NCBI RefSeq assembly: GCF_000732485.2
Contig: NZ_JAQV02000007.1
Span: 165,884-229,883, forward strand
Direction of reading: 5' to 3'
Length of the DNA stretch: 64,000 nt
Source of the DNA: Bacillus sp. SJS
GTDB taxonomy: Bacteria; Bacillota; Bacilli; Bacillales; Bacillaceae
Within the stretch, counting starts at the first letter, position 1. Each line of letters begins with the position of its first letter. Below, piece after piece: positions 1 to 7,404 of this stretch. The translations under genes were made by a program, and so were the position numbers. A model generated the notes under the pieces. The model searched no databases. It was not told the DNA's origin and was given only the letters and a program-made list of their open reading frames with translations.

Positions 1-512
1 TCATCCGCGAGAATGATCTGAGGATTTAATATAAGGGCCCTTGCAATACTAACGCGCTGCTGCTGACCGCCCGAAAGCTCATTTGGATAATGATTCGCCT
101 GCTCTAAAAGACCAACACGACCAAGCATTTCATTCACTCTGATTTTCCGCTGAGATGCAGAAACTCCTCTAAGTGTTAAAGGAAGAGCAATATTTTCAAA
201 GGTTGACAGACTCGGTATCAACTGAAAATTCTGAAAGATAAACCCGAAATTCTCTAATCGGAACTCCGCCCACTTCTTTTCGTTAAATTTAGTTACGTCG
301 TGTCCATTAATAAGAATCTGTCCGGATACCGGTTTCATAAATCCTGAAATTAAATTCAGCAGCGTCGATTTACCCGATCCGCTCCGGCCGACAATAGAAG
401 CAATTTCACCCTTTTCAATATCAAGGGAAATACCGGTCAGCACCGGAATTTCCCTCTCCTTTCCTTTCTTGCCGACAAAGAAGGAATGAGATAGGTCGTT
501 GATTTGTATCAT
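1..512 (-). CDS. ytrE: ABC transporter ATP-binding protein, YtrE-like (partial, C-terminus outside window)
   Basis: This is the N-terminal part of a LolD/MacB-class ATPase that would energise a membrane permease; the 3' end lies beyond the left edge. Reading the minus strand from the ATG at 512 gives MIQINDLSHSF, a Walker A (GRSGSGKST), a Q-loop (FGFIFQNF) and the ABC signature LSGGQQQR, ending just before Walker B. It is the last visible gene of a minus-strand run that starts with a GntR regulator at 2734, in the order GntR, ATPase, permease, ATPase. That order matches B. subtilis ytrABCDEF, where YtrE pairs with the large permease YtrF; a ytrF would be expected just outside the window. The start is 18 bp from the stop of the preceding permease, so the two genes are co-transcribed. 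The assignment rests on motifs and order; the substrate cannot be read from sequence. Confidence 0.85.
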   Translation of the reverse strand, partial: MIQINDLSHSFFVGKKGKEREIPVLTGISLDIEKGEIASIVGRSGSGKSTLLNLISGFMKPVSGQILINGHDVTKFNEKKWAEFRLENFGFIFQNFQLIPSLSTFENIALPLTLRGVSASQRKIRVNEMLGRVGLLEQANHYPNELSGGQQQRVSIARALILNPQIILAD

Positions 513-529
513 GAAGTCCTCTCCCTGCA

Positions 530-1480
530 TTATAATTTTGCCTTTTTATATATTAGAAAGTATCCCAGGGTTCCACCTATTCCGGCACCTATTAACAACC
601 CAATTACATATCCGGTAATAGAATTTGATGAGCCGTAAGAAATCCCCCCAAATCCTAATGTCCCAAGTAATACCACGATAATAAAGACAGGTAAATTTAA
701 TTGCTTCCAGCTGAAGAAATAACCGTTTCGCTCCATAGGCTGCTTCAAGAAGGAAGCATATCCAATAATCAGATAAACTAAAGTCATAAATAGAGGAGCA
801 AGCATCTGAGTATATGACAATTCCTTAGCATAAGCAAAGTAAGAAGGAGCTAAGAATATCGCCATTTCTTCAGAAAGATTCACCAGACTTGACGGCGGGT
901 GCTCCATAAACGGATATAAATTCATAACAACTACCCCTACTACTAAAAGAGGAAGCATTGCCGTGCTAATAGCCACTATACCTTGAGCAAGCGATGTACC
1001 TGTCATACAGCCCGCAGCAAATACTAATGTAAATACCATAATCAGCGAAACGCCGGTCATGCAAAAATAATGAAGAAAACTGCCGTTGATCGCCGTGCCA
1101 TGATATAAACTTAACTGCAGCAAAGTAATTCCATATGAAATAAGCATGGAAACGACAATGATGCATATTCCAGTGAACCATTTCGTCCAAAAAATTGTGC
1201 TTCGGGAATAAGGAAGAGCCAGAGTGAAATCCATGCTCCCGCGCTGTTTTTCACTGCCTAAAAAACCGACTGCCAGGGAAAATGCGATAATTAAAATAAT
1301 CCCCATAAAAAATTTTGATGAAAAATCAAATTCATATGGACCAGAAATACGATTGGTAATGAAAGAAGAGTAATCCTCCCATAAAATAAAGGGCATATTT
1401 CCAATCAATATAATCATCGACACAGCAATAATAACCGCTGATTGCCTTAATTCTTTAAGTATGAGCCCCTTTATTACCAT
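530..1480 (-). CDS. ABC-2 type permease, YtrC/YtrD-like
   Basis: A 316-residue integral membrane protein with about six to eight hydrophobic segments. It has an N-terminal helix (about residues 13-33), a cluster at 60-75, further helices through 95-190, and a C-terminal glycine-rich hairpin. This is the general layout of ABC-2 family permeases. It follows the YtrB-like ATPase with a 7-bp overlap, so translation is likely coupled. B. subtilis has two similar permeases at this place (YtrC and YtrD); here only one lies between the two ATPases, so the ancestral pair may be reduced to one, or the duplication may be specific to B. subtilis. The known Ytr system responds to cell-wall-active antibiotics and is controlled by YtrA. 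The same role is inferred here from gene order, not from the permease sequence. Confidence 0.8.
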   Translation of the reverse strand: MVIKGLILKELRQSAVIIAVSMIILIGNMPFILWEDYSSFITNRISGPYEFDFSSKFFMGIILIIAFSLAVGFLGSEKQRGSMDFTLALPYSRSTIFWTKWFTGICIIVVSMLISYGITLLQLSLYHGTAINGSFLHYFCMTGVSLIMVFTLVFAAGCMTGTSLAQGIVAISTAMLPLLVVGVVVMNLYPFMEHPPSSLVNLSEEMAIFLAPSYFAYAKELSYTQMLAPLFMTLVYLIIGYASFLKQPMERNGYFFSWKQLNLPVFIIVVLLGTLGFGGISYGSSNSITGYVIGLLIGAGIGGTLGYFLIYKKAKL

Positions 1481-2352
1481 CTCCGTTTACCTCCAAACCT
1501 CGCAATAAATACTTCCTCTAAGCTGACTGGGAGTTCATTCCAGACTCTCGGTTCCAGGGATTGAAGCCACTCTCTTTGCCCGCTGTTTCTTTTCTCCAAT
1601 AAAACTGTATAGAATACCCCTGTATGATCAAGGATGGGAATCCCTTTCTCACGAATTTGAAGATGATGGTCGTTTTCAAAAGCTAACTGAACCTTCAAGT
1701 AATCCCCTTTTACATCTTCCATATCCACTAGGTTCGAGATTGTATTATCCTCTAGAAATGCAATACGGCTGCAAATTCTCTCAATGTCTTCTAGTCTATG
1801 GGAAGTAATCACGATCGCTGTGCTTCGGAGGGCCACCTCATCAATCATTAACTCGAGAACATCGTGGCGGGTTACTGCGTCAATCCCATCCGTTGGTTCA
1901 TCCAGCAAAATAAGATCAGGCCTCATAGCAAAAGCAATGATTAAAGCAAACTGTTTTTTCAAGCCCGTAGACAAATCACGGTACTTTTTCGTTTCAGACA
2001 GACCGTACCTGTTCATCAATTCATTGGCATACGTCACATCAAAATCCGGATACATCGGCTTAAGTATTCGAATCAGCTGTTTATACGAATAACGCTCGTA
2101 AAATCCATTTTGAATAGGCACATAAATTATCTTCCTTTTCACCTCAGGATTTGAAGCAATAGGAAGCTCATTAAACAAAATCTCCCCCTGATCTGGTATG
2201 AGCACCTGTTCAATCAGGCGAAGCAGCGTAGTTTTACCCGACCCATTTCTCCCAAGAAGCCCAAATATTTCTCCTGCATGTATCGTAAAAGAAATATTGC
2301 TTAAAATAAGCTCCCCATTCATCTTCTTAGACAGATTCCGAACCTCAAGCAT
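1474..2352 (-). CDS. ytrB: ABC transporter ATP-binding protein, YtrB-like
   Basis: A 292-residue ATPase starting at MLEVRNLSKKMN. Walker A is GLLGRNGSGKTT, the signature region is the degenerate DLSTGLKKQ and Walker B is LILLDEPTDGID, followed by an H-loop (VITSHRLEDIE). The degenerate signature is usual for ABC-2 exporter ATPases of the YtrB/BcrA class. An 18-codon upstream extension to 2406 is open, but it lies inside the regulator gene. The ATG at 2352 overlaps the regulator stop by 8 bp, a normal coupling arrangement, and matches the family's start. The C-terminal 90 residues are a regulatory tail of the type seen in this family. The probable partner is the ABC-2 permease immediately downstream. 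Confidence 0.87.
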   Translation of the reverse strand: MLEVRNLSKKMNGELILSNISFTIHAGEIFGLLGRNGSGKTTLLRLIEQVLIPDQGEILFNELPIASNPEVKRKIIYVPIQNGFYERYSYKQLIRILKPMYPDFDVTYANELMNRYGLSETKKYRDLSTGLKKQFALIIAFAMRPDLILLDEPTDGIDAVTRHDVLELMIDEVALRSTAIVITSHRLEDIERICSRIAFLEDNTISNLVDMEDVKGDYLKVQLAFENDHHLQIREKGIPILDHTGVFYTVLLEKRNSGQREWLQSLEPRVWNELPVSLEEVFIARFGGKRRW

Positions 2353-2734
2353 TCTTGTTTCCCCCAACCTCTTTCTTAATCTCATCAATCCACTCATGGA
2401 GCTCATTAATATCTATCCCTGCATAAGCCGCATCTATAATCAATGTCTTCAGCTGCTCCTTAAGCATTTCCATCTTCCCCTCATCCAGTTTTATTTTGAC
2501 ATTCTCCGAAACGAAGGTTCCCCTGCCCCTTAACGTCTCAATAATGCCTTCACGTTCAAGCTCCTTGTATGCTTTTCCCACAGTATTTGGATTCGCAATG
2601 ATAATGGTCGCTAATTCACGAACAGAAGGAAGTTTATCCCCCGGTTTTAGAGCCCCTTTTAAACACAGCTCCTTCATACTCTGAACCACCTGTTCATAAA
2701 TAGGTGTCGAGCTGCGAGGATCAATTTGTATCAT
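2345..2734 (-). CDS. ytrA: GntR-family transcriptional repressor, YtrA-like
   Basis: A 129-residue regulator of the YtrA subfamily of GntR proteins: an N-terminal winged helix (about residues 8-75, with PIYEQVVQSM, GDKLPSVRELA and NPNTVGKAYKELE typical of the family) and a short helical C-terminal dimerisation tail of about 50 residues instead of a large effector domain. It heads the ytr operon and probably represses it. A sigma-A-type promoter and an inverted repeat lie directly upstream (2773-2829). In B. subtilis YtrA controls the ytr operon and is relieved by some peptidoglycan antibiotics. The same control is inferred here from homology and position. Confidence 0.88.
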   Translation of the reverse strand: MIQIDPRSSTPIYEQVVQSMKELCLKGALKPGDKLPSVRELATIIIANPNTVGKAYKELEREGIIETLRGRGTFVSENVKIKLDEGKMEMLKEQLKTLIIDAAYAGIDINELHEWIDEIKKEVGGNKNA

Positions 2735-2772
2735 GATCTCCCTACTTTCTTATATTGAATGAACTGTATTAG

Positions 2773-2795
2773 GTGTACTACAATGATTAATACAC
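2773..2795. promoter_or_regulatory. inverted repeat downstream of the ytr promoter, candidate YtrA operator
   Basis: GTGTA and TACAC arms are separated by 13 bp, and a direct repeat TACTACAAT overlaps the area (about 2777-2785 and 2797-2805). The site begins a few bases after the -10 box, a position where a repressor would block transcription. Assignment to YtrA is inference from location. Confidence 0.4.
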
Positions 2796-2800
2796 TTACT

Positions 2801-2829
2801 ACAATATACAGTTGGTGAGGATTTGTCAA
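2801..2829 (-). promoter_or_regulatory. sigma-A-type promoter of the ytr operon
   Basis: On the minus strand, TTGACA (2824-2829) is followed by a 17-bp spacer and TATTGT (2801-2806), about 70 bp before the ytrA start. The -35 is a perfect consensus. Read by eye, not mapped. Confidence 0.6.
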
Positions 2830-2865
2830 CGGCATTTTTATGGAGGGGAGAGATGAATAATTTTA

Positions 2866-3275
2866 TTGGCCTGGCATCGCACTTGGTTTCCGGTTTGCCT
2901 AGCATTCTTGCCTGGCATCACACCCGTTTTCCCGTTCGCCCGGCATTCTTGCCTGGCATCCAACCCCTGTTCCGTGTTTGCCTGGCATTCTTGCCTGGCA
3001 TCGCACCCGTTTTCTGGTTTGCCCGGCATTCTTGCCTGGCATCGCACCCTTTTTCCGGTTTCCCTGGCATTCTTGCCTGGCATTACACCCTTTTTCCGGT
3101 TTCCCTGGCATTCTTGCCTGGCATCGCACCCTTTTTCCGGTTTCCCTGGCATTCTTGCCTGGCATAACACCCTGTTTTCCGCGTTTGCCTGGCATTCTTG
3201 CCTGGCATCGCACCCTTTTTCCGGTTTGCCTGGCATTCTTGCCTGGCATCACACCAGTTTTCCGGTTTGCCCACT
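2866..3275. repeat. tandem array, about ten copies of a 41-bp unit
   Basis: The unit contains two close copies of a TGGCAT motif (TGGCATTCTTGCC followed by TGGCATCGCACCC) and a TTTTTCCGGTTTGCC linker. Counting successive TGGCATTCTTGCC motifs gives a period near 41 bp over roughly 400 bp. Copies vary by a few bases, mostly in the linker. Open reading frames exist in several frames on both strands because the unit lacks stops. As 41 is not a multiple of three, each unit shifts frame, and no ribosome binding site or codon logic supports a protein. The array lies between the ytr promoter and the 3' end of a small gene. Confidence 0.9.
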
Positions 3276-3326
3276 GCCCCAAGTTCTCTACGCATTCCCT
3301 CCCCCCTTCCCCCAAAAAACCCCAAA

Positions 3327-3357
3327 CAAAAAAGCACCCCCAAAAACTCAGGGTGCC
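3327..3357 (-). terminator. rho-independent terminator
   Basis: On the minus strand GCACCC pairs with GGGTGC around a ten-base loop, followed by a run of T. It lies 18 bp after the stop of the small gene at 3375-3548. Confidence 0.7.
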
Positions 3358-3374
3358 CTCCATCATTCCTTGCC

Positions 3375-3548
3375 CTATTCACGGTCCAGCTGGATGTCAT
3401 TTTCACTTTCAACGGTTACGTCCATGTGGCCTTTTTCTTCGAGCTCCCGCTGCATTTCCATGGCTTCTACTTCGCTTCCGAAGGCGGGTCCGTCGAAGAC
3501 CCGCTCGCCTGTTTCTTTGTCTGTATACTGAACGATATATGTTTTCAT
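3375..3548 (-). CDS. small conserved-looking protein, 57 aa, unknown function
   Basis: A 57-residue acidic protein beginning MKTYIVQYTDKETGERVFDG and ending DIQLDRE. It starts at an ATG at 3548 with a good GGAGGAGAT ribosome binding site seven bases upstream, and is followed by a terminator, which supports it as real. No signal peptide or membrane segment is present. The predicted pattern is a beta strand, a loop, an acidic helix (SEVEAMEMQRELEEKG) and a second strand, a compact alpha/beta fold. I do not recognise the family with certainty and assign no function. Confidence 0.7.
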   Translation of the reverse strand: MKTYIVQYTDKETGERVFDGPAFGSEVEAMEMQRELEEKGHMDVTVESENDIQLDRE

Positions 3549-3614
3549 AACGCATCTCCTCCCATTATTCTTCTTCCCTTTTTTTATTTAAGGAAAACGA
3601 GGGATGACGTTGTT

Positions 3615-3764
3615 TTACTTTTCAGAAGGATGCTGTTTGGATTTGATTGGCTGGCCTTGCTTTGCGTATTTCTGTTTTGCCTTTGATACTGGATCGAGTT
3701 CATTGGAAAATTCGCTTTGGCCGGTTTTTTGTTCTGGGTTGTTCTGATCGGAACGTTTTTTCAT
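3615..3764 (-). CDS. small hydrophilic protein, 49 aa, possible spore-associated protein
   Basis: A 49-residue, very hydrophilic, lysine- and glutamine-rich polypeptide (starts MKKRSDQNNPEQK, ends KSKQHPSEK) without hydrophobic segments. The ATG at 3764 has an AAGGAGGT ribosome binding site. Such disordered basic peptides are common among minor small acid-soluble spore proteins and other sporulation products of Bacillus, but no diagnostic motif is visible, so that is only a suggestion. It sits between ytzC and the 57-residue gene, all on minus, and may share a transcript with ytzC. Confidence 0.6.
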   Translation of the reverse strand: MKKRSDQNNPEQKTGQSEFSNELDPVSKAKQKYAKQGQPIKSKQHPSEK

Positions 3765-3778
3765 GGGTGTGAACCTCC

Positions 3779-4042
3779 TTAATGTCTTTGAAGAATCATT
3801 TCGTTTTGCAGCTGCTGCAATTGAAGCCTCATTCTGTACAGCTGTTCTTTTTGCTGATCATCACAGCTTAATGTGAGTTTGTTTAGTTCATTTACAGCGT
3901 CCTCGAGCTTGGATTGGGCTTCTGTGTATTCCTGGTCATGATAATGCTCCTGTTTTGCTCCGCTTTCAAATTGCTCTTTTGCATAGTTGTATGTGTCTGT
4001 GCACATTTGCATATATTCTTCAACCGATTGCCTTGTCGCCAT
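3779..4042 (-). CDS. ytzC: YtzC family protein (DUF2524)
   Basis: An 87-residue soluble helical protein starting MATRQSVEEYMQ. Six extra upstream codons are open, but the AAGGAGA ribosome binding site lies correctly for the ATG at 4042. The sequence is two long amphipathic helices (about residues 3-45 and 48-85) with a C-terminal RMRLQLQQLQNEM stretch likely to form a coiled coil. It resembles B. subtilis YtzC, a protein of unknown function, and lies next to ytqA exactly as in that genome. No enzymatic motif is visible. Confidence 0.8.
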   Translation of the reverse strand: MATRQSVEEYMQMCTDTYNYAKEQFESGAKQEHYHDQEYTEAQSKLEDAVNELNKLTLSCDDQQKEQLYRMRLQLQQLQNEMILQRH

Positions 4043-4125
4043 TGGATAATCTCCTTCCATTATTCAGGTTCGATGCTTCACTTTTATAGGGTTTACGATG
4101 GCTGGCGTTTTAACACCGAGAAAAT

Positions 4126-4155
4126 TTGTCATTCAAAAAACGAGCGTGCTAAAAT
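4126..4155 (+). promoter_or_regulatory. promoter for ytqA-ytqB
   Basis: TTGTCA (4126-4131), an 18-bp spacer and TAAAAT (4150-4155). This overlaps the apparent N-terminal extension of ytqA, which supports the downstream TTG start at 4197. Confidence 0.5.
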
Positions 4156-4196
4156 GGCTTAATGACTATAAAAATTTTTCGGGAGGCTTTTCTGAT

Positions 4197-5162
4197 TTGA
4201 TTCAGTCCAACCCATTTCCATATGCGAACGATAAAAAAAGGTACCATACATGGAATTATCATTTAAAAGATTTCTTTGGACATAAAGTATTCAAAGTGGC
4301 GTTAGACGGGGGATTTGATTGCCCGAACCGCGATGGAACGGTCGCTTACGGAGGCTGTACCTTTTGCAGTGCTGCAGGATCCGGAGATTTTGCCGGCAGC
4401 CGGGCGGATGATCTTACAACCCAATTTAATGAAGGTAAAGCAAAAATGCATCAGAAGTGGAAGGATGGCAAGTATATGGCTTACTTTCAGGCGTATACGA
4501 ATACGCATGCTCCGCTTGAGGTTTTAAAAGAGAAGTTTGAAACCGTGCTTGGATTTGAAGATGTTGTCGGTCTGTCCATTGCGACAAGACCGGATTGTCT
4601 TCCAGATGATGTGGTGGAGTATTTGGCTGAGCTGAACAGGCGTACTTATTTATGGGTAGAGCTCGGGCTTCAGACGGTTCATGAACGGACGGCTTTGCTT
4701 ATTAACCGGGCCCATGATTATCCTTCCTATGTTGAAGGAGTAAACAAATTAAGGAAGCATGGAATCCGGGTTTGCACCCATATTATTGACGGACTTCCTC
4801 TGGAAGATCGGGATATGATGATGCATACCGCTAGAGAAGTGGCGAAGCTAGATGTGCAGGGGATTAAAATTCATCTTCTTCATCTATTGAAGGGCACTCC
4901 GATGGTAAAGCAGTATGAAAAAGGGATGCTTGAGTTTCTGTCATTCGAGGATTATATTCAGCTCGTTTGCGATCAGCTGGAGGTCATTCCTCCTGAAATT
5001 ATTGTTCACCGGATTACGGGGGATGGTCCGATTGACTTAATGATCGGGCCGATGTGGAGCGTAAATAAATGGTCGGTTATTAATGCGATTGATGCTGAAA
5101 TGGAGCGGCGCGGCAGTTTTCAGGGGAAATTTTTTCAAGCAGAAGGGGTGGACATAACATGA
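4197..5162 (+). CDS. ytqA: radical SAM protein, TIGR01212 family (YtqA)
   Basis: A 321-residue radical SAM protein. The iron-sulfur ligands sit in the unusual spacing C-x11-C-x2-C (CPNRDGTVAYGG then CTFC) characteristic of the YhcC/YtqA family. Other family blocks are IATRPDCLPDD, YLWVELGLQT and HLLHLLKGTPM. The frame is open upstream to 4098, but that part overlaps a promoter. A TTG at 4197 has a GGGAGG ribosome binding site, and homologues begin at this point (IQSNPFPY), so this start is preferred. The stop overlaps the ytqB start (ATGA), so the two are translationally coupled. No substrate is established for the family as far as I know; pairing with a tRNA methyltransferase suggests an RNA-related role, which is inference. 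Confidence 0.88.
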   Translation: MIQSNPFPYANDKKRYHTWNYHLKDFFGHKVFKVALDGGFDCPNRDGTVAYGGCTFCSAAGSGDFAGSRADDLTTQFNEGKAKMHQKWKDGKYMAYFQAYTNTHAPLEVLKEKFETVLGFEDVVGLSIATRPDCLPDDVVEYLAELNRRTYLWVELGLQTVHERTALLINRAHDYPSYVEGVNKLRKHGIRVCTHIIDGLPLEDRDMMMHTAREVAKLDVQGIKIHLLHLLKGTPMVKQYEKGMLEFLSFEDYIQLVCDQLEVIPPEIIVHRITGDGPIDLMIGPMWSVNKWSVINAIDAEMERRGSFQGKFFQAEGVDIT

Positions 5163-5731
5163 AGATAACCCGGATTCTTCCCTTCTGCAGGGATTTGCTT
5201 TCTGCTGCCGTTCAGCCTGGCGATACCGCAGTAGATGCAACCGCGGGGAATGGTCATGACACAGTTTTTCTGGCCGGATTAACAGGTGAATCGGGCAAGG
5301 TATTCAGCTTCGATATTCAAGAGGATGCCCTCCTGGCAACCGAGAGGCTCCTTGAGGAGAAAAATCTCAGCAGCCGTGTAACCCTTTTTCATAAAGGCCA
5401 CGAGTGCGCTGAAGAATCCATTCCTGCTGAATACCACGGAAAACTTGCCGGAGCGGTTTTCAACCTCGGCTATCTCCCCGGAGGCAATAAAGAAATTGTG
5501 ACGTCCCCTGACTCCACCCTTGCAGGCATCGGCCAGCTTTTCCGCATGCTTAAGCCTGAGGGAATCATCGTTCTTGTCATTTACCATGGGCATCCTGAAG
5601 GGAAAATAGAAAAAAACGCGGTCCTTGAATTTGCAAAAAACCTTCCACAGGATGAAGCCCATGTGATTCAATATCAGTTTATTAATCAAAAGAATAATCC
5701 TCCCTTTATTTGTGCAATTGAAAAAAGATAA
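5159..5731 (+). CDS. ytqB: SAM-dependent methyltransferase YtqB (MnmM-type tRNA methyltransferase)
   Basis: A 190-residue class I methyltransferase. Motif I is VDATAGNGHDTVFLA (about residues 21-35), and the family block FNLGYLPGGNK (about 99-109) is present where many methyltransferases have NPPY. B. subtilis YtqB has been described as MnmM, which methylates the aminomethyl group on wobble uridine of certain tRNAs in Gram-positives that lack MnmC. The same reaction is inferred here from homology. It overlaps ytqA by 4 bp and is followed directly by a terminator, closing a two-gene operon. Length equals the family norm. Confidence 0.88.
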   Translation: MKITRILPFCRDLLSAAVQPGDTAVDATAGNGHDTVFLAGLTGESGKVFSFDIQEDALLATERLLEEKNLSSRVTLFHKGHECAEESIPAEYHGKLAGAVFNLGYLPGGNKEIVTSPDSTLAGIGQLFRMLKPEGIIVLVIYHGHPEGKIEKNAVLEFAKNLPQDEAHVIQYQFINQKNNPPFICAIEKR

Positions 5732-5735
5732 AAAA

Positions 5736-5760
5736 GCGCCGGCCGATGAGCCGGTTTTTT
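5736..5760 (+). terminator. terminator after ytqB
   Basis: CCGGC and GCCGG arms around a six-base loop, then six T. It starts five bases after the ytqB stop. Confidence 0.75.
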
Positions 5761-5904
5761 CGTTTGCAGGGAAGAATAAATTCACCTGAAAAATAAAATA
5801 CTAAATTCGAGATTTCTTCGTTGACTTTCGACAATTTCTGCCTTAATCTTATAAAGTATTTTTTAAATAAATTAAACCTATCAACTAACTGGGGGATTAC
5901 AAAA

Positions 5905-6693
5905 ATGAGAAGATTTTTATCCATTTTTCTTATAGCGGCTGCTTTGCTTGCATTAGCTGCCTGCGGTTCGAAAAAAGAAGAAAGCGCTGGAAGTCTGTAT
6001 GATTCCATTAAAGAAAAAGGCGAAGTTACGATTGGAACGGAAGGTACATACGCGCCATTTACGTTTCATGACAAACAGGGAAACCTTACAGGATTTGATG
6101 TAGAGATTGCAAAAGAGGTTTTTAAACGCCTTGATATTAAACCTAAATTCATCGAAGCAAAATGGGATGGAATGATTGCAGGTCTTGATTCCAAACGCTA
6201 TGACATGGTTGCCAATGAAGTAGCGATCCGCCCTGAACGTTTAGAGAAGTACGATATGTCTGAGCCCTACATCGTTTCAAAAGCGGTTCTTATCGTAAAG
6301 GAAGACAATAACGAGATTAAATCCCTAAAAGATTTAAAAGGCAAAAAAGTGGGGCAGTCACTGGACAGCAACTATCGTAAAATTGCTGAAGAAAACGGTG
6401 CAACTAATACGGTTGTGGATGGCTTCAATCAATCCATTGATTTGATTGCTGCTGGAAGAATCGATGCGACAATCAATGACAGTCTTTCATACCTTGATTT
6501 GAAAAAACAGCGTCCTGAGCTTCCAATTAAGAAAGTTTATGAAGAAAAAGAAGCGACAGAAAATGCATTCCTTTTCCGCAAAGACAGCGGAAAGCTGAAG
6601 GAAGAAGTCGACAAAGCATTGGCTGAAATGAAAAAAGACGGTACTTACTTGAAGATCTCCGAAAAATGGTTCGGAACAGATGTCTCGAAATAA
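5905..6693 (+). CDS. amino-acid ABC transporter substrate-binding lipoprotein, TcyA-like (cystine)
   Basis: A 262-residue family 3 solute-binding protein. It has a type II signal peptide with lipobox LAAC followed by GSKKEES, then EVTIGTEGTYAPFTF and LTGFDVEIAKEV, the usual N-terminal landmarks of polar amino-acid receptors. The C-terminus KISEKWFGTDVSK closely recalls B. subtilis TcyA of the L-cystine importer. The start is the ATG at 5905 behind GGGGGA; the frame is open upstream without signal-peptide character. It leads a three-gene unit with a permease and an ATPase. The set is absent at this place in B. subtilis, so it is an insertion between ytqB and ytpB. Cystine specificity is a homology-based guess; other small amino acids remain possible. 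Confidence 0.8.
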   Translation: MRRFLSIFLIAAALLALAACGSKKEESAGSLYDSIKEKGEVTIGTEGTYAPFTFHDKQGNLTGFDVEIAKEVFKRLDIKPKFIEAKWDGMIAGLDSKRYDMVANEVAIRPERLEKYDMSEPYIVSKAVLIVKEDNNEIKSLKDLKGKKVGQSLDSNYRKIAEENGATNTVVDGFNQSIDLIAAGRIDATINDSLSYLDLKKQRPELPIKKVYEEKEATENAFLFRKDSGKLKEEVDKALAEMKKDGTYLKISEKWFGTDVSK

Positions 6694-6702
6694 AGGATTT
6701 GA

Positions 6703-7392
6703 GTGAATATGTTTGCTGATGAACGTTCACAGCGGATTATAGGGATTCTAACCGAATCCTTTTTTCCGCTTTTAAAAGCAGGAATTGCCTTTACCATTCC
6801 TCTGACCCTGATCACTTTTGCCCTTGGTCTGATTTTAGCGTTTTTCGTTGCCCTAGCCCGCATGTCCAATATTCGGATCCTTACGGCCATATCAGGCTTC
6901 TATGTCTGGGTTTTCCGGGGAACACCGCTGCTCGTTCAGCTGTTTATCCTATTCTTTGGACTCGGAAGCGTTGGGATTACACTGGATCCATTCACAGCCG
7001 CGGTCATTGGATTTACCCTTAACAAGGGGGCTTACACCTCGGAAATCATCCGGGCTGCTATTCTCTCTATTCCAAAGGGCCAATGGGAAGCAGCCTATTC
7101 AATTAATATGACTAGAGCGCAGGCAATACGGAGAATCATTCTTCCGCAGGCGGTGCGTGTATCCATTCCTCCGCTTGGGAACTCGTTTATTAGTCTTGTT
7201 AAAGATACATCGCTTGCAGCAACCATCACGGTTACGGAAATGTTCCAAAAGGGGCAGCAAATCGCGGCCGTATACTATGAACCGCTTTGGCTGTATATCG
7301 AAGTAGCCTTTATCTATCTTATTTTCAGCACCGTACTTTCCTGGCTGCAAACCAAACTGGAACGCCGTTTTGAACGCGGCATTGCCAAATAA
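6703..7392 (+). CDS. amino-acid ABC transporter permease, TcyB-like
   Basis: A 229-residue permease of the His/Glu/Gln/Arg class with about five membrane spans. The EAA loop that contacts the ATPase is present (SINMTRAQAIRRIILPQAVR). The block RGTPLLVQLFILFFGL is typical of polar amino-acid permeases. The GTG at 6703 has AAAGGA five bases upstream and is preferred; an ATG two codons later would also work. It lies 9 bp after the receptor gene and 12 bp before the ATPase gene, forming one transcript. Substrate follows the receptor, probably cystine. Confidence 0.82.
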   Translation: MNMFADERSQRIIGILTESFFPLLKAGIAFTIPLTLITFALGLILAFFVALARMSNIRILTAISGFYVWVFRGTPLLVQLFILFFGLGSVGITLDPFTAAVIGFTLNKGAYTSEIIRAAILSIPKGQWEAAYSINMTRAQAIRRIILPQAVRVSIPPLGNSFISLVKDTSLAATITVTEMFQKGQQIAAVYYEPLWLYIEVAFIYLIFSTVLSWLQTKLERRFERGIAK

Positions 7393-7404
7393 GGAGGGGC
7401 TGTC

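Noticed and set aside
2838..3531. Long open frames on both strands across the 41-bp array (encoding Cys/Arg- or Trp/Phe-rich repeats)
   Set aside because: They arise because the unit lacks stop codons in several frames; the period is not a multiple of three, frames on both strands are open at once, and no ribosome binding site supports them.
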